A stretch of 64,000 bases of DNA from Streptomyces sp. MUM 203J. GTDB taxonomy: Bacteria > Actinomycetota > Actinomycetes > Streptomycetales > Streptomycetaceae. Positions 8,380 to 16,670 of the stretch are shown here, piece by piece; positions within the stretch are counted from its first letter, which is position 1, and each line of letters opens with the position of its first letter. Under the pieces are notes generated by a model. That model ran no database searches. It was not told the DNA's origin and saw only the letters and a program-made list of their open reading frames with translations. The translations under genes and the position numbers were made by a program. The DNA lies in the NCBI RefSeq assembly GCF_022414595.1, contig NZ_JADWYO010000018.1:26669-90668 (forward strand), given 5' to 3'.

Positions 8380-9186
8380 ATGACAAGCCGATTCCATCCG
8401 ACCGCGACGGATGCCCGGGAGCTGGAGGGCAAGCGGGCCGTGGTCACCGGCGGCAGCCGTGGCATCGGCGCCGCGATCGTGCGCAACCTCCTCGGCTCCG
8501 GCGCCGCCGTCGTGACCGCCGCCCGGAACCCGCACGGTCAGACTCCCTCCGGCGCCACGTTCGTCGAGGCCGACCTGAGCACGGCCGACGGTGTGCGCGT
8601 GCTCGCGGACACCGCCCTGGACACCCTGGGCGGCGTGGACATCATCGTCAACAACGCGGGCGGCTGCCGTTCGTTCCACAGCGTGCTGGATCTGGAGAAC
8701 GACTGGCAGTACACGATGGACGTGAACTTCCTCGCCCCCGTCCGGCTCAACGCGGCCCTCGTGCCGTCCCTGCGCGAAAGCGGCGGCGGAACCATCGTCC
8801 ACGTCTCGACCACCGCCACCATCGCGGCGTACCCGATGCTCTACCACTATGCCGCCGCCAAGTCCGCACTGGAGACGTACGCCAAGGGACTCGCCGCCGA
8901 GCTCGCGGCTGACGGCATCCGCGTGCTCTCCGTCTGTCCGGGCAACGTGGAGACACCAGCCTCGGAGGCCGCGCGCCGCCGGATCGTCGAGTACTTCGGC
9001 GGCGACCCCGGCAGTGGCGACCTCGACACCCTCGCGGAGAAGTGGGCCGCCGAGATCCCGCTCGGACGCATGGGCACGTCCCAGGACATCGCCGATGCGG
9101 TGAGCTTCCTGGTCTCGCCCCGGGCATCGTGGATCACCGGCAGCAATCTCGTCGTCGACGGCGGGAAGACCGCGAGCCTGGCCTGA
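8380..9186 (+). CDS. Short-chain dehydrogenase/reductase
   Basis: 268-residue classical SDR (FabG-like). It has the cofactor motif TGGSRGIG near residue 20, NNAG, catalytic Ser143, Tyr157 and Lys161 (YAAAK), and a C-terminal SFLVSPRASWITGSNLVVDGG typical of the family. It reduces a ketone or oxidises an alcohol with NAD(P)H. I chose the ATG at 8380 (AAAGG upstream); the frame is open to 8272 but the extra residues are unlike SDRs. It is divergent from the OYE gene and followed after 94 bp by the second P450. Its substrate is probably the ring ketone made or exposed by the OYE and P450 steps (inference). Confidence 0.93.
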   Translation: MTSRFHPTATDARELEGKRAVVTGGSRGIGAAIVRNLLGSGAAVVTAARNPHGQTPSGATFVEADLSTADGVRVLADTALDTLGGVDIIVNNAGGCRSFHSVLDLENDWQYTMDVNFLAPVRLNAALVPSLRESGGGTIVHVSTTATIAAYPMLYHYAAAKSALETYAKGLAAELAADGIRVLSVCPGNVETPASEAARRRIVEYFGGDPGSGDLDTLAEKWAAEIPLGRMGTSQDIADAVSFLVSPRASWITGSNLVVDGGKTASLA

Positions 9187-9280
9187 GGGCCTGTGACGTC
9201 GATCCGGCTCCGTCCACTGCCGGGAGCGCGAAGCCAAGACCCCGTGGACACCTCTCGACAGCACGCAAAGGACTGACACG

Positions 9281-10486
9281 TTGAACGCTGCAGGGGAAGA
9301 AGTACGGTCCTACCCATTCGGCCCGATCACCCGGCTTGACCTGGACCCGACGCTGGTGGAGATCTGCGGCGAACAGCCGGTGCTGCGCGTACGCCTGCCC
9401 TTCGGCGGCGACGGCTGGCTGGTCACGCGGCATGCGGACGTCAGGACGGTACTGGCCGACCCCCGGTTCAGCCGTGCCGCCGCCGTGGGGGACCATGTGC
9501 CCCGCACGGTCGCGGTCGGCCTGCCCCGCACCTCGATGCTCAGCATGGACCCGCCGGAGCACACCCGGCTGCGGCGCCGGGTGACGAACGCCTTCTCCGT
9601 CCGCCGGATGAAAGCGCTGCGTCCGCGCGTTCAGGAGATCGTGCACGAGCTGCTCGACGCCATGGTGGCGACGGGGGCGCCGGCCGACCTGACCACGGCC
9701 CTGACCTGGCCGCTGCCGATCACGGTGATCTGCGAAATGCTCGGCGTGCCCCTGGCCGACCGGGAACGGTTCGGCGAGTGGGTGGACGGCCTGCTGATGC
9801 TGGCCGATCCCGAGCAGGCCGCGCGGGCCCGCGCACAGCTCGACGCCTACCTCGCCGGTCTGATCGCGCAGCGCCGCGTCACCCCCACCGACGACCTGCT
9901 CGGTGAACTGGTCGCCGGGAACGACGAGGACGGCGAGGACGGTCCGCTCGGCGAGGAGGAGCTGATCGGCCTCGGCGTCAGCCTGCTCTCCGCCGGTCAG
10001 GAGGCGACCGCCAACCAGATCGGCAACATCGTCTACACGCTGCTGACCCGGCCGGCCCTCTGGCGGCGACTCGGCGCCGACCGCGCGCTCGTCCCCAAGG
10101 CCGTGGAGGAACTCCTCAGATTCATCCCGATCAGCGCGACCGCAGGCTTCACCCGGATCGCCACCGAGGACGTGGAGCTGAGCGGGCAGCTCATTCGCGC
10201 TGGTGACGCGGTGGTGGCCGAACTGGGGATGGCCAACCACGACGCCGAGGTCTTCGAGCGCCCCGACGAGATCGACTTCCACCGTGAGCGTGTCCCGCAC
10301 GTCACCTTCGGGCACGGCCTCCACCACTGCCTGGGCGCCCAACTGGCCCGGCTGGAGCTACGCGTCGTACTCGAAGTCCTGATCGACCGTCTACCCGGTC
10401 TGCGGCTCGCCGTCCCGGCCGACCGGCTGTCCTGGCGGACCGAGCGCCTCGTCCGCGGAGTGGCGGCGCTGCCGGTCGGCTGGTGA
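9281..10486 (+). CDS. Cytochrome P450 (second of two)
   Basis: 401-residue P450 with I-helix [13 protein letters not shown] (ExxR) and heme loop [12 protein letters not shown], with Cys350 as ligand. The I-helix has Ala before the conserved Thr (AGQEAT), which is common in CYP105/CYP107-type enzymes. The start is a TTG at 9281 with AAAGGA 8 nt upstream. It follows the SDR and precedes the carboxylic acid reductase on the same strand, so SDR-P450-CAR may form one transcript. It is clearly divergent in sequence from the P450 at 5319, so it is not a recent duplicate, and two different oxidations are likely. Confidence 0.95.
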   Translation: MNAAGEEVRSYPFGPITRLDLDPTLVEICGEQPVLRVRLPFGGDGWLVTRHADVRTVLADPRFSRAAAVGDHVPRTVAVGLPRTSMLSMDPPEHTRLRRRVTNAFSVRRMKALRPRVQEIVHELLDAMVATGAPADLTTALTWPLPITVICEMLGVPLADRERFGEWVDGLLMLADPEQAARARAQLDAYLAGLIAQRRVTPTDDLLGELVAGNDEDGEDGPLGEEELIGLGVSLLSAGQEATANQIGNIVYTLLTRPALWRRLGADRALVPKAVEELLRFIPISATAGFTRIATEDVELSGQLIRAGDAVVAELGMANHDAEVFERPDEIDFHRERVPHVTFGHGLHHCLGAQLARLELRVVLEVLIDRLPGLRLAVPADRLSWRTERLVRGVAALPVGW

Positions 10487-10553
10487 GAGCCGCCCTGCGG
10501 CCCGGTCGCACACGCCCCACCTCCGTCACCGAGACACCACGGGAGAGCTGATC

Positions 10554-13500
10554 ATGGCCGTACCACGGGATGCGACCACCGCGTCCGACCACCATCCGGG
10601 CGGCGGACTCGCCGAGGTTCTGGCGTCCGTCGATCCGAGCCGGGCGCTCGCCGAGGTCATGGCGTCCGTCATGGAGAGCCACGGGGACCGGCCGGCGCTC
10701 GGCGAGCGGGCCAGGGATCCGCTGACGGGGCAGTTGCTCCCCCGGTTCGACACCGTGAGCTACCGCGAGCTGTGGGCCCGCGTCCGCGCGGTAGCCGGCC
10801 GCTGGCACCACGATCCGGAGCACCCGCTGCGCGCGGGGGAACGACTGTGCACCCTGGGCTTCCCGAGCATCGACCACGCGACGCTCGACCTGGCGAGCAT
10901 CCACGTGGGCGTCGTACCCGTGCCCCTCCAGCACGGCGCGCACCCGGACCGGCTGCGGGCGATCGTCGCGGAGACCGAACCGTGCGGCATCGCGGCGAGC
11001 GCCGAGCACCTGGAAACCGCCGTCGGCCTGGCCCTCGGGGCGGCATCGGTCCGGCACCTGACCGTCTTCGACCACCGACCCGAGGACGCCGGGCAGCGTG
11101 CCGCCCTCGAACTCGCCCGGCGGCGCTTGGCCGAGGCCGGCAGCCCGGTGGCCGTCGGCACACTGGCGGAGGTGATCGACCGGGGTGGGGAACTCCCGCC
11201 GCCTCCCCTGTTCACGCCCGAGCCGGGCGACGATCCGTTGTCCCTGCTCGTCTACACGTCCGGCAGCACCGGGGCCCCCAAGGGGGCCGTGTACACCCAA
11301 CGGCTGGTCGGCACCGCGTGGTACGGGTTCAGCTACGGGTCGACGCACGTACCCGCGGTCAGCGTCCTCTACATGCCGCACAGCCACCTGGCCGGCCGCT
11401 ACGCGCTGATGGGCTCGCTCGTGCGGGGCGGTGTCGGCCACTTCACCGCCAAGAGCGACCTGTCCACCCTGTTCGAGGACATCGCGCTGGTGCGCCCCAC
11501 GGAACTGACCATGGTTCCGCGTATCTGCGACATGCTCTTCCAGCGGTACCGCGGCGAACTGGACCGGCGGGCCGGCGAACCGGGTGACGTCGAGGCGGCG
11601 GTGAGGAAGGACCTGCGGGAGAACGTCCTGGGCGGGCGGGTCGCCAAGGCGTTCGTCGGCAGCGCCCCGCTGTCCGACGAACTGGCGGCCTTCGTCGAGT
11701 CCTGCCTCGGCATCCACCTGCACACCGGCTACGGCTCCACCGAAGCGGGCGGGGTCCTGCTGGACACGGTGGTGCAGCGTCCGCCCGTGATCGACTACAA
11801 GCTGGTGGACGTCCCCGGACTCGGCTACCACGGCACCGACCTGCCGTATCCGCGCGGCGAGCTGCTGCTCAAGTCGCAGACGCTCATTCCCGGTTACTAC
11901 AAGCGTCCGGACCTGACCGCCGAACTCTTCGACGCGGACGGCTACTACCGGACCGGTGACGTCTTCGCCGAGGTCGGGCCGGACCGGCTCGTCCACGTCG
12001 ACCGAACCAAGGACACCCTGAAGCTCTCCCAGGGCGAATTCGTGGCCGTCTCCCGCCTGGAGACCGTCTTCCTCGGCAGTCCTCTCGTCCGGCAGATCTA
12101 CGTGTACGGCAGCAGCGAACGTGCGTACCTGCTCGCCGTGGTGGTGCCCACCCCGGACGCGCTGGCCCGGCACGACGGGGACCCGGCATCACTCAAGTCG
12201 GCGATCGGCGAATCGCTCCGGCGAATCGCCGGGGAAGCCGGACTCGACTCGTACGAGATCCCGCGCGATCACCTGATCGAGACCGAGCCCTTCAGCCCGG
12301 AGAACGGCCTCTACACCGAGAGCCACAAGATGCTGCGCCCCCGGCTCAAGGAACGCTACGGCGCCGCGCTCGAAGATCTGTACGTCGAGCTCGCCGAGGG
12401 GCAGGAGCGGCGGTTGCGCGAGCTGAGGCAGACCGGGACGGACCGGCCGGTGGTGGAGACGGTCGGCCGGGCCGCCCAGGCGCTACTGGGCTCCCCGGAC
12501 GCCGCTCCGAGCAGCAGCGCGCACTTCACGGACCTGGGCGGGGACTCCCTGTCGGCCCTCTCCTTCTCCCGGTTGCTTCAGGAGATCTTCCACGTCGAGG
12601 TTCCGGTCGGGGTGATCACCAGTCCGGCCAACGACGTGGCGGGACTGGCCCGGTACATCGAGACGGAACGCCGGTCCCGTGCACGGAGGCCGACGTCGGA
12701 CTCCGTGCACGGCGAGCACTGCACCGAGGTCCATGCCGGTGACCTCACCCTGGAGAAGTTCCTCGACGCACCGACGCTGGCCGCCGCCCCCGCGCTGCCC
12801 CGCCCCGACGGCCGCGTGCGGACCGTCCTGCTGACCGGGGCCAGCGGCTATCTGGGCCGGTTCCTCTGCCTGGAATGGCTGGAGCGGCTGGCGTCCTCGG
12901 GTGGCAGGCTGATCTGTGTCATCCGCGGCAACGACCCGGCCGAAGCGGCGCGAAGGCTGGAGAAGACGTTCGACAGCGGCGACGCCGAACTGCTCCGGCG
13001 CTACCGGGAATCGGCCCGCACGTCCCTGGAGGTGCTCGCGGGGGACCTCGGCGAACCGTGTCTCGGCCTGGACGAGGGCACCTGGCACAGACTCGCCGAC
13101 ACCGTGGACCTCATCGTCCACTCGGGCGCCCTGGTCAACCACGTGCTGCCCTACAGCCAGTTGTTCGGCCCCAACGTCGTCGGTACGGCCGAACTGATCC
13201 GGCTGGCGCTCACCACGCGCATGAAGCCCGTCACCTACGTCTCCACCGCCGCCGTCCGGCTCGGCACCCCGGACGCGTCACTCGACGAGGACGCCGACAT
13301 CCGCACCGCCATCCCCGCACGGCACGTCGGCCGGGGCTACGCCGACGGATACGCCACCAGCAAGTGGGCCGGCGAGGTCCTGCTGCGGGATGCACACGAA
13401 CGCCACGGCCTGCCGACCGCGGTCTTCCGGCCCGGCATCCTCCTCGCGCACACCAGGTACACCGGTCAGGTCAATGTGCCCGACCTCTGCACCCGACTCC

Positions 13501-14039
13501 TGCTGAGCCTGGTCGCCACCGGCATCGCGCCGGGTTCGTTCCACCGGAGCGGCGCCCCGGCGCACCACGACGGCCTGCCGGTCGACTTCGGCGCCGAGGC
13601 CATCACCGCACTGGGGGCGCGGGTCACCGAAGGCCACCGGACCTTCCACGTGCTGAACCCGCACGACGACGGCGTCTCGCTGGACACCTTCGTCGACTGG
13701 CTCGTCGAGGCCGGCCACCCGATCCGGCGCATCGACGACTACGACGCGTGGCTCACCCGGTTCAGGGCCGCGCTGCGTGCCCTGCCGCGGCAGCAGCGCC
13801 GGCACTCGCTGCTGCCGCTGCTGCACGCCTTCGCTCGGCCCGAGGAGATCGGGCGCGGGCCGGCGCTTTCCGCCGAGCGGTTCCACGCCGCCGTGAAGGA
13901 TGCCGGAATCGGCCCTGGCAAGGACATCCCCCACCTGTCGTCCGGCCTCGTCCGCAAGCACGTCACCGACCTGGTCGGGCTCGGCCTCCTGCAGCCGGCC
14001 CGCGAGACGCCCGACGCCCGGACCGGCCGGGCCGGCTGA
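10554..14039 (+). CDS. Carboxylic acid reductase (A-T-R, CAR family)
   Basis: 1161 residues, matching the 1.17-kb-residue class of Nocardia-type CARs. Domains: adenylation (about 1-640; A3 motif [11 protein letters not shown] near 233, [14 protein letters not shown], and [13 protein letters not shown]), a phosphopantetheine carrier ([10 protein letters not shown], Ser near 662), and an NADPH-dependent reductase (TGASGYLG near 760, YATSK near 932). The reaction is free acid + ATP + NADPH to aldehyde; the T domain must be phosphopantetheinylated. It starts at ATG 10554, 67 bp after the P450. CARs act on free acids rather than on a PKS-bound chain. This enzyme therefore either activates a released acid for aldehyde formation and ring closure, or protects or modifies a shunt product. 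The substrate is unknown. Confidence 0.95.
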   Translation: MAVPRDATTASDHHPGGGLAEVLASVDPSRALAEVMASVMESHGDRPALGERARDPLTGQLLPRFDTVSYRELWARVRAVAGRWHHDPEHPLRAGERLCTLGFPSIDHATLDLASIHVGVVPVPLQHGAHPDRLRAIVAETEPCGIAASAEHLETAVGLALGAASVRHLTVFDHRPEDAGQRAALELARRRLAEAGSPVAVGTLAEVIDRGGELPPPPLFTPEPGDDPLSLLVYTSGSTGAPKGAVYTQRLVGTAWYGFSYGSTHVPAVSVLYMPHSHLAGRYALMGSLVRGGVGHFTAKSDLSTLFEDIALVRPTELTMVPRICDMLFQRYRGELDRRAGEPGDVEAAVRKDLRENVLGGRVAKAFVGSAPLSDELAAFVESCLGIHLHTGYGSTEAGGVLLDTVVQRPPVIDYKLVDVPGLGYHGTDLPYPRGELLLKSQTLIPGYYKRPDLTAELFDADGYYRTGDVFAEVGPDRLVHVDRTKDTLKLSQGEFVAVSRLETVFLGSPLVRQIYVYGSSERAYLLAVVVPTPDALARHDGDPASLKSAIGESLRRIAGEAGLDSYEIPRDHLIETEPFSPENGLYTESHKMLRPRLKERYGAALEDLYVELAEGQERRLRELRQTGTDRPVVETVGRAAQALLGSPDAAPSSSAHFTDLGGDSLSALSFSRLLQEIFHVEVPVGVITSPANDVAGLARYIETERRSRARRPTSDSVHGEHCTEVHAGDLTLEKFLDAPTLAAAPALPRPDGRVRTVLLTGASGYLGRFLCLEWLERLASSGGRLICVIRGNDPAEAARRLEKTFDSGDAELLRRYRESARTSLEVLAGDLGEPCLGLDEGTWHRLADTVDLIVHSGALVNHVLPYSQLFGPNVVGTAELIRLALTTRMKPVTYVSTAAVRLGTPDASLDEDADIRTAIPARHVGRGYADGYATSKWAGEVLLRDAHERHGLPTAVFRPGILLAHTRYTGQVNVPDLCTRLLLSLVATGIAPGSFHRSGAPAHHDGLPVDFGAEAITALGARVTEGHRTFHVLNPHDDGVSLDTFVDWLVEAGHPIRRIDDYDAWLTRFRAALRALPRQQRRHSLLPLLHAFARPEEIGRGPALSAERFHAAVKDAGIGPGKDIPHLSSGLVRKHVTDLVGLGLLQPARETPDARTGRAG

Positions 14040-14149
14040 TCGCCCGCGCGGCAGGCGTTCCGCTCGAGGAGCACCGGCCGCGCGATCCCCAGTCAGCCCT
14101 CCCTCCACACCGAAACCCGACCCCCCACCAGGAACGAGCACGAGCGCCC

Positions 14150-15715
14150 ATGAAGCAGCCGAGCGGTCCGCACGACCGCCTCCGCGCCCCGGCCCAGCCG
14201 GACGGCGCACGAACGACCGGCAGGTTGCCGTCCCCGCTGCCGTACCGCGGCGGCCGTCGCCACGCCGAGAACACGCACCGCAGGGCGTCCCGCAGGGAGC
14301 GCGTTTCCGGCGGCGAGCCGGAGAGCCCTCTGACGGACCGGTCGTGGATCCTGCAGTTGCGGCCCCGTCGCACCGCCGCGCTTCTGGAAGCAGTGAGCGA
14401 GGAGGCAGCGATCCGTGAGGCCCGGCTGCTGATCGGCGACGGAGCCGTGGGCTGGGCGGTGGAGGTGGCCTGCCTGATGGCCGCGGCGGATCCCGCCCGG
14501 GCAGACGACCCGCACCCCGCCGCCCCCCGGCACGCAGTCCGGCAGTCGGCCGCAGCTGCCGGGGTCTCTTTGCCGTCCGGGGTCCCCGACGAGCTGAGGG
14601 CGCGCAGCGCGGAGGCGCTGGCGCTCCACGTCCTCACCTGCCTGGCAGGCCATGCCGGTGACGACATTCCGGAGATCGTCGGCGTGTCCGTCCGGGAGTT
14701 CACCCGTCGTGGCCTTCCCGTCGGCGGGACGTTCGACTCACTCAAGAAACAACTGGACTGTCTGGTAGGTGAGTTGTTTCGCGCAGCCCAGGACGCGCTG
14801 GGCCCGTCGGAGGCGGCGGACGTCATCCGCGCACTGTCCGAGGCGCTGGTGGCCAAGGTGCAGCACGTCCTCCTGGCCCAGGCCGAGCAGGCCGAGAACG
14901 AACGGCGGGGATGGTTCGGCAGCGCCGCGGCACACCGTCAGGAACTGGTCCTCGACATCCTCGACGGCGCGGACGTGGACGCGCCGCAGGCGTTCCTGCG
15001 GCTCGGCTACGACATCAGCCGCAGTCATCTCGCGCTCGTCGTCTGGCGCGACGGCTGGGAGTCCCATGGCACGGCGGACCTGGCCGCCGCCGCCACGGCG
15101 CTGCTGCGCAGCGCCGGGTGCTCCTCCCTTCTGACCGTCCCCGTCGGAGTGTCGTCACTGTGGGCATGGGGCTCGTGCGCCCGCGGACACCCCGGGCCGC
15201 CCGGCCGGCTGGGCCACCACGACGGACCGCACCGGCGGGCCGCTTCGTCCCCGGCGGTTCACATCGCGGCGGGCCTGCCGGGTGAGGGGATCGAGGGCTT
15301 CCGGACGAGCCACCGGCAGGCCGCCGAGGCGGCCGAGATCGTCCGCGCAGCCGGCACCGGCGCCGGTGACCGTAGGTCACCGTACGACTACGCCGAAGTG
15401 GAGCTGGCCGTCCTGCTCCGCTCCCGGCCCGACCTCAGTGCCGCGTTCGTCCGCCGCGAACTGGGTCCACTGGCCGCCGACGGCATGTCCGAGCTGAGGG
15501 CCACCGTCAAGTGCTACCTGGACACGGAAGGCAGCATGTCCGCCGTCGCCGACCGACTGCACATCGCCAAGAGCAGCGTCGCCTACCGGATCAGGAAGGC
15601 GGAGCGCCTCCTGGGCCGCCCGGTCCGGGAGGACCGCCTGCGGCTGCAGTGCGCGCTGCTGCTCTTCGACGTACTGGGCCGGGCCGCCCTCGGCGGTCCC
15701 GATGCGGGCGGCTGA
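14150..15715 (+). CDS. PucR/CdaR-type transcriptional regulator
   Basis: About 521 residues from the ATG at 14150. The last 60 residues hold the PucR C-terminal helix-turn-helix (PF13556), with VKCYLDTEGSMSAVADRLHIAKSSVAYRIRKAERLLGR split over two helices. The middle resembles the GGDEF-like CdaR region. The first 70 residues are Arg/Pro-rich and unconserved, so the true start may be a later GTG near 14306. The classical ligands of this family are purine or sugar-acid catabolites, but no such pathway genes are near. It lies between the CAR and AT genes on the same strand, so it is probably a pathway-specific regulator. Confidence 0.88.
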   Translation: MKQPSGPHDRLRAPAQPDGARTTGRLPSPLPYRGGRRHAENTHRRASRRERVSGGEPESPLTDRSWILQLRPRRTAALLEAVSEEAAIREARLLIGDGAVGWAVEVACLMAAADPARADDPHPAAPRHAVRQSAAAAGVSLPSGVPDELRARSAEALALHVLTCLAGHAGDDIPEIVGVSVREFTRRGLPVGGTFDSLKKQLDCLVGELFRAAQDALGPSEAADVIRALSEALVAKVQHVLLAQAEQAENERRGWFGSAAAHRQELVLDILDGADVDAPQAFLRLGYDISRSHLALVVWRDGWESHGTADLAAAATALLRSAGCSSLLTVPVGVSSLWAWGSCARGHPGPPGRLGHHDGPHRRAASSPAVHIAAGLPGEGIEGFRTSHRQAAEAAEIVRAAGTGAGDRRSPYDYAEVELAVLLRSRPDLSAAFVRRELGPLAADGMSELRATVKCYLDTEGSMSAVADRLHIAKSSVAYRIRKAERLLGRPVREDRLRLQCALLLFDVLGRAALGGPDAGG

Positions 15716-15761
15716 CCGGAACCGACCTCGTTGCCACCACCTTTCCGCTCTGGGAGACGTC

Positions 15762-16670
15762 ATGCCGTTTGCAGTTCTCTTCCCCGGACAAGGGGCGCAG
15801 TTCAGGGGAATGGGCGCGGACGTGTTCGCGCACTATCCCGCGCTCACGGAGTTCGCCTGCGATCTCCTCGGATACGACCTCGTCGCGGTCTGCCGGGACG
15901 ACCCCGACGGCATCCTGGCGCGAACGGAATGCACTCAGCCGGCGCTCTTCGTCGTCAACGCGCTGCACACCTTCGAAAGGGAGCGCCGCGAAGAGCGCCG
16001 CCCCGACTATTACCTCGGACACAGTCTCGGCGAGTACAACGCCCTGTTGGCCGCCGGGGTCTTCGACTTCCAGACCGGCCTGCGGCTGGTCAGGAAACGC
16101 GGCGAACTCATGGCCGCGGTCTCCGACGGAGGCATGACGGCCGTGCTGGGCGTGCCGGAGCGGGAACTCCTGGACCTGTTCCGGCAGGACGGGATCGAGT
16201 CGATCGACGTGGCGGGCTTCAACTCCGACACCCAGCTCGTCATCGCGGGTCCGTACGCGGAACTGCGGGTCGCGCACGAGGCGTTCACACGGCAGGGCGT
16301 CCGCTTCGTCCCACTGCGTGTCGGCGGGCCGTTCCACTCGCGGTACATGGAACCGGCACGCGTCGAGTTCGAGAAGTACCTGAGGCAATTCACGTTCCAC
16401 GACCCGCATACGCCGGTGATCGCCAACGTGACCGGCCTTCCCCACGTGAGGGGCGAGTTCGCCCGGACCCTGGGCGAACATCTGGTCGAGCCCGTACGCT
16501 GGGCCGACAGCATCCGCCGTCTGCCCCGACGGGACTCTCCCCTGGAATGCGAGGAAGTGGGCGGCCGGTCCCTCCTCGACATGGTGAGGAGGATCAGCGC
16601 TTCCCGTACACCGGCTCCCAAGGCCACGACGGGCGGTGAGCCGGGACGGGAGCCCGGTCAGCACCCGTGA
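15762..16670 (+). CDS. Discrete trans-acting malonyl-CoA acyltransferase
   Basis: 302-residue FabD/PksC-type acyltransferase. FPGQGAQ is at the N-terminus, the nucleophile is Ser88 in GHSLGEY, and His192 lies in GPFHSRYM. The FHSRYM form is typical of the discrete ATs that load AT-less (trans-AT) polyketide synthases with malonyl units. A GGGAG Shine-Dalgarno precedes the ATG at 15762. This is the strongest local evidence that a trans-AT PKS belongs to this cluster, although none is in the window. The last 13 bp overlap the 3' end of the convergent SARP gene. A housekeeping FabD is less likely because no fatty-acid synthase genes flank it. Confidence 0.93.
   Translation: MPFAVLFPGQGAQFRGMGADVFAHYPALTEFACDLLGYDLVAVCRDDPDGILARTECTQPALFVVNALHTFERERREERRPDYYLGHSLGEYNALLAAGVFDFQTGLRLVRKRGELMAAVSDGGMTAVLGVPERELLDLFRQDGIESIDVAGFNSDTQLVIAGPYAELRVAHEAFTRQGVRFVPLRVGGPFHSRYMEPARVEFEKYLRQFTFHDPHTPVIANVTGLPHVRGEFARTLGEHLVEPVRWADSIRRLPRRDSPLECEEVGGRSLLDMVRRISASRTPAPKATTGGEPGREPGQHP

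Noticed and set aside
10302..12173. A 623-codon minus-strand frame opposite the CAR gene
   Set aside because: The plus strand has clear adenylation motifs here; the antisense product is low-complexity with no homology signature.
12875..14149. Long in-frame extension upstream of the PucR-type regulator
   Set aside because: It overlaps the reductase domain of the CAR gene in another frame and has no PucR-like sequence.
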